Below, one piece after another: positions 10,910 to 19,503 of a DNA stretch of 59,833 nt. Within the stretch, counting starts at the first letter, position 1. Every line of letters starts with the position of its first letter. A program made the translations under genes and the position numbers. Origin of the DNA: Mycolicibacterium hodleri. Its GTDB lineage: Bacteria > Actinomycetota > Actinomycetes > Mycobacteriales > Mycobacteriaceae. Where the stretch lies: the NCBI RefSeq assembly GCF_006439015.1, contig NZ_RCZG01000020.1, positions 1 to 59,833 on the forward strand. The letters are read 5' to 3'. The notes under the pieces are model-generated. The model saw only the letters and a program-made list of their open reading frames with translations, had not been told where the DNA came from and made no database searches.

Positions 10910-11925
10910 CCACGGCCGCGCCCGACCAGATCCCCGGTCGCTCCGCTCCAGACCTCAGCCTCCTGGACGAGCAACTTCAGGGGTACCTGGACCACCTGAC
11001 GATCGAACGGGGCGTGGCCGCCAACACCCTGAGCTCCTATCGCCGGGATCTGCGCCGCTACGTTGCGCACCTCGCAACTCGGGGCATCGCCGACGTCGAC
11101 AAGGTCGCCGAGCAGGACGTCACCGACTTCCTAGTGTCATTGCGGCTCGGCGATGAAGATCAGGGCACCGTGCCGCTGTCGGCGGTCTCCGCTGCGCGCA
11201 CCCTCATCGCGGTCCGCGGATTCCACCGCTTCGCCGACGCAGAGGGCCTCGCGACGCTCGACGTTGCGCGCGCGGTCAAGCCGCCGACTCCTACCCGTCG
11301 GCTGCCCAAGAGCATCAGCCTCGACGAAGTGGTCGCGCTCCTGGAGGCGGCAGGCGGTGAAAGCGAGACCGACGGCCCTCTGACGCTGCGCAATCGCGCG
11401 ATGTTGGAGGTCTTGTACTCGACCGGCGCGCGGATCTCCGAGGCGGTGGGCCTCGATGTCGACGACGTGGACACCCATTCGCGGTCGGTGCTGCTGCGCG
11501 GCAAGGGCGGCAAGCAGCGACTGGTGCCCATCGGCAGGCCCGCGGTCAGCGCACTCGACGCCTACTTCGTTCGCGGTCGCCCGGATCTCGCCCGGCGCGG
11601 CAAGGGCACGACCGGATTGTCCCCTGTTCGCTTCGCTCCTGCCCAAGGTGCGATCTTCCTCAACTCCCGCGGCGGCCGATTGTCTCGACAGAGCGCGTGG
11701 CAGGTGTTGCAGGACGCCGCCGAGCGGGCGGGCATCTCCGCGTCGGTGTCCCCGCACACGCTGCGGCACTCGTTCGCGACGCACCTCCTGGAGGGCGGCG
11801 CCGACGTCCGCGTCGTGCAGGAACTGCTCGGTCACGCCTCGGTGACCACCACGCAGATCTACACGCTGGTGACCGTGTCCGCGCTACGAGAAGTGTGGGC
11901 GGGCGCGCATCCGCGGGCCCGTTAG
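10906..11925 (+). CDS. xerD: tyrosine recombinase XerD
   Basis: A 339-residue Xer recombinase that resolves chromosome dimers at dif with XerC and FtsK. The N-terminal SAM-like core-binding domain covers residues ~20-110. The catalytic residues are Arg in TGARISEAVG, His and Arg in HTLRHSFATH, His in LGHASV and the Tyr nucleophile in TTTQIYTLV. GTG start overlapping the Nudix stop (GTGA). It carries a ~15-residue insertion (TTGLSPVRFAPAQG) encoded by a short sequence motif that also occurs at 8434 and 10931. An orthologue sits here in M. tuberculosis (Rv1701). Confidence 0.94.
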   Translation: MTTAAPDQIPGRSAPDLSLLDEQLQGYLDHLTIERGVAANTLSSYRRDLRRYVAHLATRGIADVDKVAEQDVTDFLVSLRLGDEDQGTVPLSAVSAARTLIAVRGFHRFADAEGLATLDVARAVKPPTPTRRLPKSISLDEVVALLEAAGGESETDGPLTLRNRAMLEVLYSTGARISEAVGLDVDDVDTHSRSVLLRGKGGKQRLVPIGRPAVSALDAYFVRGRPDLARRGKGTTGLSPVRFAPAQGAIFLNSRGGRLSRQSAWQVLQDAAERAGISASVSPHTLRHSFATHLLEGGADVRVVQELLGHASVTTTQIYTLVTVSALREVWAGAHPRAR

Positions 11926-11927
11926 CC

Positions 11928-13097
11928 ATGAACGAACCAGAGAACCAAGTCGTGATCGTCGGGGCAGGGCTCGCGGGGCTCGCCGCGGCGCTGTGTCTCA
12001 GTGACCTCTCGGTGAAATCGGTGGTACTGGACCGCGGCGAGCAGGTCGGGGCGTCGTGGCGGTCGCGGTATGACCGGTTGCGACTCAACACCGGCAAACG
12101 ATATTCGCATCTGCCAAAGCGGCGGTACCCCAAGGGGACTCCACTGTTTCCGACACGCGATCAGGTCGTAGCACATCTCGAAGAGCACTCCGGTGAGCGA
12201 GGTATCGAGCTACGTCTGGGCACACCCGTCGAGCGGATCGTGCGCCGCAAGCCCAGCGGGTGGGGCGTCGTCACCCCGGACGGCATCATCGGCACCGCGC
12301 ACGTCGTGGTCGCGACCGGTTATGCGAATACCCCGGTGCTGCCGGACTGGCCCGGCGCGCCGGCGTTCTCTGGTGAGGTGCTGCACTCCTCGGCGTATCG
12401 GAACCCGACCCCGTACGCAGGAAAGCGCGTTCTGGTCGTCGGCGCCGGTTCGTCCGGCATGGAGATCGCCCACGATCTGGTGACCAGGGGAGCCGCCAAG
12501 GTGTGGCTGTCGGTGCGCACCCCGCCGAACGTCATGCCGAGGTGCGGGCCTGCGGGCCGGTCCAACGACGTCGTCTCACGCCCGTTGTTCCATGCGCCGC
12601 CGCGACTGGCCGACGCGATTTCACGTCGGGCCCGGACATCGGCGTTCGGTGACCTCAGCGAGTTCGGCCTGCCGATCCCCGAGGAGGGGCCGTTCAGCAG
12701 AGCGCATCGTCTGCAGGTCGCGCCGTCGCTCGTCGATCACGAGGTCATAGATGCGGTCCGAGACGGCTCCATCGAGGTGGTGGCCCCATTGACCTCGTTC
12801 GACGACGATGCCGCGGTACTCACCGACCGCACGCGGCTGGATGCCGACGTGGTGATCGCCGCCACCGGGTATCGCTGCGGGCTGGAACCGCTCGTCGGCC
12901 ATCTCGGGGTGCTGAGCGACGCGGGCATGCCCACCGTGGGCGGCGACGTCCCCGCTGAGCCGGGGCTGTGGTTTCTGGGGCTGTGGTCGCGGCCGTCGCT
13001 GATCGGATACACATCGAAACAGGCGGAGCGGATGGCGGCACGCATCGCCAGGGCCATCGCCGAGGCCAACCGACCCAAGAAGAACGAGCTCTTCTAG
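11928..13097 (+). CDS. flavin-dependent monooxygenase-like protein
   Basis: A 389-residue FAD/NAD(P)H-binding protein of the flavin-containing monooxygenase type. The FAD dinucleotide fold is VIVGAGLAGLAAAL near residue 10. A second Rossmann motif, VLVVGAGSSGMEIA near residue 172, binds NADPH. The ATGYRCG segment near the end is the conserved FMO C-terminal motif. The substrate is unknown. The ATG lies just after the xerD stop. It converges with the methyltransferase gene, overlapping its end by four bases. It has no equivalent between xerD and parA in the M. tuberculosis order that I recall, so it may be a lineage-specific insertion. Confidence 0.85.
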   Translation: MNEPENQVVIVGAGLAGLAAALCLSDLSVKSVVLDRGEQVGASWRSRYDRLRLNTGKRYSHLPKRRYPKGTPLFPTRDQVVAHLEEHSGERGIELRLGTPVERIVRRKPSGWGVVTPDGIIGTAHVVVATGYANTPVLPDWPGAPAFSGEVLHSSAYRNPTPYAGKRVLVVGAGSSGMEIAHDLVTRGAAKVWLSVRTPPNVMPRCGPAGRSNDVVSRPLFHAPPRLADAISRRARTSAFGDLSEFGLPIPEEGPFSRAHRLQVAPSLVDHEVIDAVRDGSIEVVAPLTSFDDDAAVLTDRTRLDADVVIAATGYRCGLEPLVGHLGVLSDAGMPTVGGDVPAEPGLWFLGLWSRPSLIGYTSKQAERMAARIARAIAEANRPKKNELF

Positions 13098-13846
13098 GGG
13101 CCCAGATAGTCCGACTCGAGGACCAGGTCCGACAATAGGGTCTGGTACTCGACGTGGGTGGCATGTTCGACGGTGTCGAAGAGCTTGCCTTGCTGTTCGC
13201 GCATGTAGGCGCGGTACTTCGGGGCGCCGGGTACGCGAACGTTGTCGGCTACGACGATCGACCCGGTGTGCAGCCAGCCACGCTCCAGGATGCCGAGCAG
13301 ATCCGCAAGGTAGGCGCTCTTGTCGTGGTCGATGAACAACAGATCGAGAGTGCCTGCGGCGAATCCACTTTTGGCCAATGCGTCCATCGTCGTGCCGCCG
13401 TCACCGAGGGTGCCCACGACGCAGGTGATCCGGTCGGCAAGACCCGCGTGGGCCCAGATGCGGCGGGCGATCGCGGCGTTGGCGGCCGCGAACTCGACGC
13501 TGAACACCTTGGCGTCGGGGGCAGCGCGGGCGATGCGCATGGCGCCGTAGCCGCAGTAGGTGCCGAGCTCCAGGGCGAGGGTGGCGTCGGCACGTCGCAC
13601 GGCTGCGTCAAGCAACGCGCCCTTCTCATCACCCACGTTCATCAGCATCGACTTCTCGCGGGCGAATTCGTCGATGGTGTCCAGCACGTGATCGACGTCG
13701 TTCCGGCGGGCGTTGGCCTCGACGTATCTGGCGGTGGCTTCCTCACGCCCGTCACCGATCTGACCGGTCTTCAGGAAGCCCGGCATGGCGACCGCCATGC
13801 GCACCATTGACCAGCGAAGGAACGGCAGACGCTGCTTCCAGCCCAT
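13094..13846 (-). CDS. catechol O-methyltransferase-like SAM methyltransferase (Rv1703c family)
   Basis: A 250-residue class I methyltransferase. The SAM loop is LALELGTYCGYGAMRIA (~101-117), the acidic strand end is VFSVEFAAANA, and the metal/substrate segment is LLFIDHDKSAY. The layout is that of catechol-type O-methyltransferases, which need Mg2+. The substrate is not known. The gene points against its neighbours, lying between the monooxygenase and parA, as Rv1703c does in M. tuberculosis. Confidence 0.85.
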   Translation of the reverse strand: MGWKQRLPFLRWSMVRMAVAMPGFLKTGQIGDGREEATARYVEANARRNDVDHVLDTIDEFAREKSMLMNVGDEKGALLDAAVRRADATLALELGTYCGYGAMRIARAAPDAKVFSVEFAAANAAIARRIWAHAGLADRITCVVGTLGDGGTTMDALAKSGFAAGTLDLLFIDHDKSAYLADLLGILERGWLHTGSIVVADNVRVPGAPKYRAYMREQQGKLFDTVEHATHVEYQTLLSDLVLESDYLGP

Positions 13847-13987
13847 GCCCGCAACCCTAACGGCAGGCGATTACTCGTAGTTCCCCACTGTTGCCTCGCG
13901 GGTCTGGCGTCCACGGCGTTCTCATCCCGTTAAACTCCAAGCGATGTTCGCCAAGCCCGAAGGTTGCCCAACCGGCGGCGGTTCCTC

Positions 13988-14869
13988 GTGACCGACGACG
14001 CTGATCCCACTGACGGCGCAGGGCCTACCGACGACTTGGGCCCCACAGGTCGACCAAACCGAGTGATCCCGGAACCGAAACCAAAGAGCATCCACGGCCC
14101 GGCCAAGGTCATCGCCATGTGCAACCAGAAGGGTGGGGTAGGCAAGACCACCTCCACCATCAATCTCGGCGCCAGCCTCGCCGAATACGGCAGGCGGGTG
14201 TTGCTGGTCGATCTCGACCCGCAGGGGGCACTGTCCGCGGGGCTCGGCGTGCCGCACTACGAGCTGGACCACACCGTGCACAATCTGTTGATCGAGCCGC
14301 GGGTGTCGATCGACGACGTGCTGATGAAGACCCGCGTCAAGGGCATGGACCTGGTGCCCAGCAACATCGATCTGTCGGCAGCGGAGATCCAGCTGGTCAA
14401 CGAGGTCGGCCGCGAGCATTCCCTGTCCCGGTCGCTGCACCCGGTGCTGGATCGCTACGACTACGTGCTGATCGACTGCCAGCCGTCGCTCGGTCTGCTG
14501 ACCGTCAACGGGCTGGCCTGCGCGGACAGCGTCCTCATCCCCACCGAGTGCGAGTACTTCTCGCTGCGCGGCCTGGCCCTGTTGACCGACACCGTAGCCA
14601 AGGTGAAGGACCGTCTGAACCCGAAGCTCGACATCGGCGGCATCCTGATCACCCGCTTCGACCCACGCACCGTCAACTCGCGCGAGGTGATGGCGCGCGT
14701 GCTCCAACAGTTCGGCGATCTGGTGTTCGACACCGTCATCACCCGTACCGTGCGCTTTCCAGAGACCAGCGTCGCCGGTGAACCGATCACGACATGGGCT
14801 CCCAAATCCGGTGGTGCGCTGGCATATCGGGCGCTGGCGCGTGAGGTCATCGACCGGTTCGGCGCGTGA
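13988..14869 (+). CDS. parA: ParA-family ATPase of the scpAB cluster
   Basis: A 293-residue ParA/Soj-type ATPase. The deviant Walker A KGGVGKTTS lies near residues 48-56, Walker A' is VLLVDLDPQGALS and Walker B is YVLIDCQPSLGLL. The N-terminal ~38 residues are a Pro/Asp-rich tail. It is encoded with scpA and scpB (four-base overlap with scpA), so it probably helps chromosome organisation or segregation rather than acting with the oriC parB. I use the GTG at 13988 (MTDDADP); a TTG at 13964 is possible. Confidence 0.9.
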   Translation: MTDDADPTDGAGPTDDLGPTGRPNRVIPEPKPKSIHGPAKVIAMCNQKGGVGKTTSTINLGASLAEYGRRVLLVDLDPQGALSAGLGVPHYELDHTVHNLLIEPRVSIDDVLMKTRVKGMDLVPSNIDLSAAEIQLVNEVGREHSLSRSLHPVLDRYDYVLIDCQPSLGLLTVNGLACADSVLIPTECEYFSLRGLALLTDTVAKVKDRLNPKLDIGGILITRFDPRTVNSREVMARVLQQFGDLVFDTVITRTVRFPETSVAGEPITTWAPKSGGALAYRALAREVIDRFGA

Positions 14870-15678
14870 GTTCGCCGGCACCGGAGGCGCCGTCGCAGAC
14901 TGGTTTCCAGGTTCGGCTGAGCAACTTCGAAGGCCCCTTCGATCTGCTGCTGCAGCTGATCTTCGCTCATCGCATGGACGTGACCGAGGTCGCATTGCAT
15001 CGGGTCACCGACGACTTCATCGCGTACACCAGGAACATCGGTCGCCAGCTGGCGCTCGACGAGACGACGGCGTTCCTCGTGATTGCCGCCACCCTGTTGG
15101 ACCTCAAGGCGGCTCGGCTGCTGCCCGCGGGCGAAGTTCATGACGAAGAGGATCTGGCGCTGCTCGAGGTTCGCGATCTGTTGTTCGCGCGACTGCTGCA
15201 GTACCGCGCGTTCAAGCACGTGGCGGTCATGTTCGCCGAACTCGAAGCCGCCGCGCTGCGCAGCTATCCGCGCGCGGTATCGCTCGAGGAACAGTTCTCC
15301 GACCTATTACCCGAGGTCATGCTGGGCGTGGACGCCGACAGCTTCGCCCAGATCGCGGCCACCGCGTTCACCCCGCGACCCGTGCCGACCGTGGGCACGG
15401 ACCACCTGCACGTGCAGGGCGTGTCGGTTCCCGAGCAGGCACGGCGGTTGCTGAGCATGCTCTCCGAGCGCGGGATCGGGACGTGGGCGTCGTTCTCGGA
15501 GCTGGTGTCCGACTGTGAGGCGACAATCGAGATCGTTGGCCGCTTCATGGCGCTGCTCGAATTGTTCCGCGCCAACGCGGTAGCATTCGACCAGCCAGAA
15601 CCGCTTGGTGTGCTGCAGGTTTCGTGGACCGGGGATAGCCCGACCAGCGAGTACCTGGCCACGGCGGTGGAAGAGTGA
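14866..15678 (+). CDS. scpA: segregation and condensation protein A
   Basis: A 270-residue kleisin that bridges the SMC heads. The typical N-terminal signature FQVRLSNFEGPFDLLLQLI is followed by helices that contact the SMC neck. The C-terminal winged helix includes WASFSELVSDCEATIEIVGR and FMALLELFRANAV. GTG start overlapping the parA stop. It works with ScpB and SMC in chromosome condensation. Confidence 0.93.
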   Translation: MSSPAPEAPSQTGFQVRLSNFEGPFDLLLQLIFAHRMDVTEVALHRVTDDFIAYTRNIGRQLALDETTAFLVIAATLLDLKAARLLPAGEVHDEEDLALLEVRDLLFARLLQYRAFKHVAVMFAELEAAALRSYPRAVSLEEQFSDLLPEVMLGVDADSFAQIAATAFTPRPVPTVGTDHLHVQGVSVPEQARRLLSMLSERGIGTWASFSELVSDCEATIEIVGRFMALLELFRANAVAFDQPEPLGVLQVSWTGDSPTSEYLATAVEE

Positions 15679-15688
15679 GAAACGCGCC

Positions 15689-16408
15689 ATGACTGACGAG
15701 CATCCCGAGCCAGCCCCTGCCCTCGATCTGGGTGTGGACGCGGGTGCCGATCTCGGTATCGACGGCGCGTATCAACCCGAGATGGAGGACGCTGAACTCG
15801 GTGCGGTACTCGAGGCGCTCCTGCTTATCGTAGACACTCCGGTGACGGTCGACGCACTCGCGACGGCAGTGGAGCAGCCCGCCTACCGGGTGGCAGCCAA
15901 GCTGCAGGTGATGGCCGACGACTTCACCGCACGGGACAGCGGTATCGACCTGCGTGAAGCGGGGGGCGGCTGGCGCATGTACACCAGGTCGCGATATGCG
16001 CCGTACGTCGAACGCTTGCTGCTCGACGGCACCCGCTCGAAGTTGACTCGGGCCGCGCTGGAGACGCTCGCGGTGGTGGCCTACCGGCAGCCCGTGAGCA
16101 GGGTCCGGGTGAGCGCCGTGCGTGGCGTCAACTGCGATGCGGTGATGCGCACCCTGCTGGCCCGCGGGCTGATCATCGAGTCGGGTACCGATTCCGATAC
16201 GGGCGCAACGACTTTCGCGACGACGGAATTGTTCCTGGAGCGGTTGGGGCTGTCGACCTTGACCGATCTACCCGACATCGCTCCGCTGCTGCCGGACGTT
16301 GACAACATTGACGACATCACCGAATCTCTCGGTGACGAGCCGCGATTCGTGAAACTCGGCGTGGTGCCGAACAATCAACCGCTGGCCTTCGACGTGGACA
16401 AGGACTGA
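15689..16408 (+). CDS. scpB: segregation and condensation protein B
   Basis: A 239-residue ScpB with an acidic N-terminal tail (~1-30) followed by two winged-helix domains. LGAVLEALLLIVDTPVTVDALA opens the first, and ALETLAVVAYRQPVSRVRVSAVRG marks the second, the family's most conserved part. It dimerises and binds ScpA in the condensin complex. The ATG lies ten bases after scpA. Confidence 0.93.
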   Translation: MTDEHPEPAPALDLGVDAGADLGIDGAYQPEMEDAELGAVLEALLLIVDTPVTVDALATAVEQPAYRVAAKLQVMADDFTARDSGIDLREAGGGWRMYTRSRYAPYVERLLLDGTRSKLTRAALETLAVVAYRQPVSRVRVSAVRGVNCDAVMRTLLARGLIIESGTDSDTGATTFATTELFLERLGLSTLTDLPDIAPLLPDVDNIDDITESLGDEPRFVKLGVVPNNQPLAFDVDKD

Positions 16409-16409
16409 C

Positions 16410-17156
16410 ATGGCCGACGAGGATGAAGGCACCCGACTGCAGAAGGTGCTGTCGCAGGCGGGAGTGGCGTCTCGCCGCGTCGCCGAACGGATGATCCGGG
16501 ACGGTCGGGTCGAGGTCGACGGGCACATCGTGACCGAGATGGGCACCCGGGTCGACGCCGAGAATTCGGAGATTCGCGTCGATGGCGTCAAGATCCGGGT
16601 CGACGACACAATGGTGTACCTGGCGATCAACAAAGAGCGCGGGATGCATTCCACGATGTCCGACGACCAGGGCAGGCCGTGTGTCGGCGATCTGGTCGAG
16701 TACCGGGTTCGCGGTCACAACAAGCTCTTTCACGTCGGGCGCCTCGACGCCGACACCGAGGGGTTGTTGATCCTGACCAACGACGGCGAGCTGGCGCACC
16801 GTCTGATGCATCCCTCCTACGAGGTGCCCAAGACGTACCTGGCGACCGTCGTCGGATCGGTGCCGCGCGGGCTCGGCAAGAAGCTGAAGGCGGGCATCGA
16901 ATTGGACGACGGTCCCATTCACGTCGACGACTTCGCGATGGTCGACTCGATTCCCGGTAAGTCACTGGTGACGGTCACCCTGCACGAGGGCCGCAAGCGG
17001 ATCGTGCGGCGCATGCTGGCCGCAGTCGGCTTTCCCGTCACCGACCTGGTTCGGACGGACATCGGCACGGTGTCGCTGGGCGAACAGAAACCCGGCAGCA
17101 TTCGAGTTCTGACCAGTAAAGAGGTCGGCGAACTGTACAAGGCGGTGGGAATGTGA
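16410..17156 (+). CDS. RluB/RsuA-family rRNA pseudouridine synthase
   Basis: A 248-residue protein with an S4 RNA-binding domain (residues ~8-55, LQKVLSQAGVASRRVAERMI) followed by the RsuA-type catalytic domain. The catalytic Asp is in HVGRLDADTEGLLILTNDG, and KTYLATV and GRKRIVRRML are family motifs. It isomerises a uridine in 23S or 16S rRNA; the target is most likely that of RluB by length. The start is one base after scpB. Rv1711 holds this place in M. tuberculosis. Confidence 0.92.
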   Translation: MADEDEGTRLQKVLSQAGVASRRVAERMIRDGRVEVDGHIVTEMGTRVDAENSEIRVDGVKIRVDDTMVYLAINKERGMHSTMSDDQGRPCVGDLVEYRVRGHNKLFHVGRLDADTEGLLILTNDGELAHRLMHPSYEVPKTYLATVVGSVPRGLGKKLKAGIELDDGPIHVDDFAMVDSIPGKSLVTVTLHEGRKRIVRRMLAAVGFPVTDLVRTDIGTVSLGEQKPGSIRVLTSKEVGELYKAVGM

Positions 17157-17839
17157 GCGGACCGTTGATGATTGCCGTCGACGGACCGGCGGGCACCGGG
17201 AAGTCCTCGGTGTCAAGGGGTTTGGCGCGGGCCCTGAGCGCGCGCTACCTCAACACCGGTGCGATGTACCGAATCGTGACGTTGGCGGTGTTGCGCGCGG
17301 GAGTGGATCCCGACGACGCTGCCGCCGTGGCCGAGTTGGCGTCGGAGGTGGACCTGGCCGTCGGTTTCGACCCCGACGAGGACCTCTACTTCCTCGGGGG
17401 AGAGGACGTCTCGGTGGAGATACGCGGTGAAGCGGTCACCATGGCGGTCTCCGCGGTGTCGGCTGTTCCCGAGGTGCGAACCCGGCTGGTGGACCGCCAG
17501 CGCGAGCTCGCTGACGGCTCGGTGGCCGTAGTCGTCGAGGGACGTGACATCGGAACCGTCGTGCTGCCCGACGCCGACGTGAAGGTCTTCCTGACGGCAT
17601 CGGCCGAGGAGCGGGCCCGGCGGCGCAACGATCAGAACGTCGAGTCCGGCCTCGTCGACGACTATGACGCGGTGCTGGCCGACGTGCAGCGTCGCGACCA
17701 TCTGGATTCCACCCGCGCGGTGTCACCGCTGCGGGCAGCCGACGATGCGGTCGTCGTCGACAGCAGTGACATGTCCCAATCCGAGACCGTGGCGCGCCTT
17801 CTCGACCTCGTCGAGCAGCGAGCGGGAGCCTCCAGATGA
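17153..17839 (+). CDS. cmk: cytidylate kinase
   Basis: A 228-residue CMP/dCMP kinase. The P-loop is GPAGTGKSSVSRGLA near residue 9, followed by the LNTGAMYR substrate motif. VVEGRDIGTVVLPDADVKVFLTA and the Arg-rich lid RARRRNDQN complete the family features. GTG start overlapping the upstream stop (GTGA); the end overlaps der (ATGA). It supplies CDP/dCDP for nucleotide pools. Confidence 0.94.
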   Translation: MSGPLMIAVDGPAGTGKSSVSRGLARALSARYLNTGAMYRIVTLAVLRAGVDPDDAAAVAELASEVDLAVGFDPDEDLYFLGGEDVSVEIRGEAVTMAVSAVSAVPEVRTRLVDRQRELADGSVAVVVEGRDIGTVVLPDADVKVFLTASAEERARRRNDQNVESGLVDDYDAVLADVQRRDHLDSTRAVSPLRAADDAVVVDSSDMSQSETVARLLDLVEQRAGASR

Positions 17840-19266
17840 GCGACAACGAAGGCTCGCTCGATTCGGATGGCACCTGGGTCGACGAGGGCGACTGGGAGCT
17901 GCCGCCCGACGGCATCGAGATTGGCGACCTCGAGGCGGACTACGCACCGCCGCCCGTGGTCGCGGTGGTGGGTCGGCCGAACGTCGGCAAGTCCACCCTG
18001 GTGAATCGCATCCTGGGTCGCCGCGAAGCCGTCGTGCAGGACATCCCCGGCGTCACCCGCGACCGGGTGTCCTATGACACGAATTGGCTGGGCCGCAGAT
18101 TCATGGTCCAGGACACCGGCGGTTGGGAACCGGACGCAAAGGGCTTACAGCAACTGGTGGCCGAGCAGGCGACCGTCGCGATGCGCACGGCCGACGCGAT
18201 CATCCTGGTGGTCGATGCGGTCACCGGCGCCACCAGTGCCGACGAGGCCGCGGCCAAGCGTCTCCAGCGTGCGGGCAAGCCCGTCTTCCTGGCTGCGAAC
18301 AAGGTCGACAACGAGAAGATGGAGTCCGAGGCAGCGCTGCTGTGGTCGCTCGGCCTTGGGCAGCCGCATTCAATCAGTGCGATCCACGGCCGAGGCGTGG
18401 CCGACCTTCTCGACGCGGTGCTCGAGGTGCTGCCCGAGGTCTCCGAAATGGGTTCGACCACCGGCGGTCCCCGTCGCGTAGCGCTGGTCGGCAAGCCGAA
18501 CGTCGGCAAGAGCTCGCTGATCAACCGGCTCGCCGACGAAGAGCGGTCGGTGGTGCACGACGTCGCAGGCACCACGGTGGACCCCGTCGACTCGCTGATC
18601 GAACTGGACGGCAAGTTGTGGCGTTTCGTCGACACCGCGGGTCTGCGCCGCAAGGTGGGCCAGGCCAGCGGTCACGAGTTCTACGCCTCGGTGCGCACGC
18701 ACGGCGCAATCGACGCCGCCGAGGTGGTCATCGTGCTGATCGACTCGTCGCAGCCGCTGACCGAGCAGGACCAGCGCGTGCTCTCGATGGTGATCGAGGC
18801 GGGCCGGGCCGTCGTGTTGGCGTTCAACAAGTGGGACCTGATGGACGAGGACCGACGCTTCCTGCTGGACCGCGAGATCGATCTGTCGCTGGAGCAGGTG
18901 CAGTGGTCACAGCGGGTGAACATCTCTGCCAAGACCGGCCGGGCCGTGCAGAAGCTGGTGCCTGCGCTAGAAGGGGCGCTGGCGTCCTGGGACAAGCGCA
19001 TCTCGACCGGGCAGCTGAACACGTTCTTGAAGGAGATCGTGGCTGCGACGCCGCCGCCGGTGCGCGGGGGCAAGCAGCCCAAGATCCTGTTTGCCACCCA
19101 GGCGACGGCTCGGCCACCCACCTTCGTGCTCTTCACCTCCGGGTTCTTGGAGGCGGGCTACCGACGGTTCATCGAGCGAAAATTGCGGGAGAAGTTCGGA
19201 TTCGACGGCAGCCCCATCAAGATCAACGTGCGGGTGCGGGAGAAGCGCGGGAATCAAAAGCGCTGA
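17836..19266 (+). CDS. der: ribosome-associated GTPase Der (EngA)
   Basis: A 476-residue tandem GTPase needed for 50S subunit maturation. An acidic N-terminal extension (~1-38) precedes the first G domain (GRPNVGKS at 46-53, DTGGW, NKVD). The second has GKPNVGKSS, VVHDVAGTTVDPV, DTAGLRRK and NKWD. A C-terminal KH-like domain follows, ending in a basic tail (KIN VRVREKRGNQKR). It is the last gene of the conserved cluster; a 65-base gap separates it from the leader ORF at 19332. Confidence 0.95.
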   Translation: MSDNEGSLDSDGTWVDEGDWELPPDGIEIGDLEADYAPPPVVAVVGRPNVGKSTLVNRILGRREAVVQDIPGVTRDRVSYDTNWLGRRFMVQDTGGWEPDAKGLQQLVAEQATVAMRTADAIILVVDAVTGATSADEAAAKRLQRAGKPVFLAANKVDNEKMESEAALLWSLGLGQPHSISAIHGRGVADLLDAVLEVLPEVSEMGSTTGGPRRVALVGKPNVGKSSLINRLADEERSVVHDVAGTTVDPVDSLIELDGKLWRFVDTAGLRRKVGQASGHEFYASVRTHGAIDAAEVVIVLIDSSQPLTEQDQRVLSMVIEAGRAVVLAFNKWDLMDEDRRFLLDREIDLSLEQVQWSQRVNISAKTGRAVQKLVPALEGALASWDKRISTGQLNTFLKEIVAATPPPVRGGKQPKILFATQATARPPTFVLFTSGFLEAGYRRFIERKLREKFGFDGSPIKINVRVREKRGNQKR

Positions 19267-19331
19267 TCAGGTGTCTGTCTTGAGCGGGTATCTGTACTGT
19301 GACCGCGTATGCGAGTCGAGAGGAGTGGGAC

Positions 19332-19442
19332 ATGGCTGAACGGGCCTTCCGTACCGCCCCATCCGCAATGTGTGCCCTCGAACCGTTCTGGCCGTCCCGG
19401 CGTTTCATCGCCTTCGACGAATGGTGTTGCGCGCGAGTTTGA
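19332..19442 (+). CDS. 36-residue leader ORF with Cys-Cys near the C-terminus, upstream of TauE/SafE genes
   Basis: An unannotated-size ORF (36 codons) that begins with ATG six bases after AGGAG (19321-19325). The product has Cys at position 14 and adjacent Cys codons at 32-33 (EWCCARV at the end), unusual for so short a protein. The gene 61 bases downstream encodes a TauE/SafE-type permease, a family that often exports sulfite or sulfonates. In mycobacteria, short ORFs with Cys runs are known to attenuate sulfur genes in response to cysteine. I infer the same here. TACTGT at 19295-19300 could be the -10 of its promoter, but no -35 is clear. Confidence 0.55.
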   Translation: MAERAFRTAPSAMCALEPFWPSRRFIAFDEWCCARV

Positions 19443-19477
19443 CTCGCGTCCATGCAACTCTTGGCGCCCTCGGCGCC
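19432..19477 (+). promoter_or_regulatory. candidate attenuator: two hairpins at and after the leader-ORF stop
   Basis: Hairpin 1 pairs CGCGAG (19432-19437) with CTCGCG (19443-19448). Its five-base loop holds the TGA stop of the leader ORF. Hairpin 2 pairs GGCGCC (19463-19468) with GGCGCC (19472-19477) around CTC. A ribosome stalled at the Cys-Cys codons just upstream would cover the left arm of hairpin 1, so the arrangement could link Cys-tRNA supply to expression of the permease at 19504. This is inference from layout. Confidence 0.4.
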
Positions 19478-19503
19478 GATTCGATCGAAAGTAGCCGAAC
19501 CCC

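Noticed and set aside
19309..19494. Possible tRNA or tRNA pseudogene between der and the permease
   Set aside because: Although a CGCGAG/CTCGCG hairpin looks like a T arm, there is no matching acceptor stem, anticodon arm or TTCRANY loop. The leader-ORF explanation fits better.
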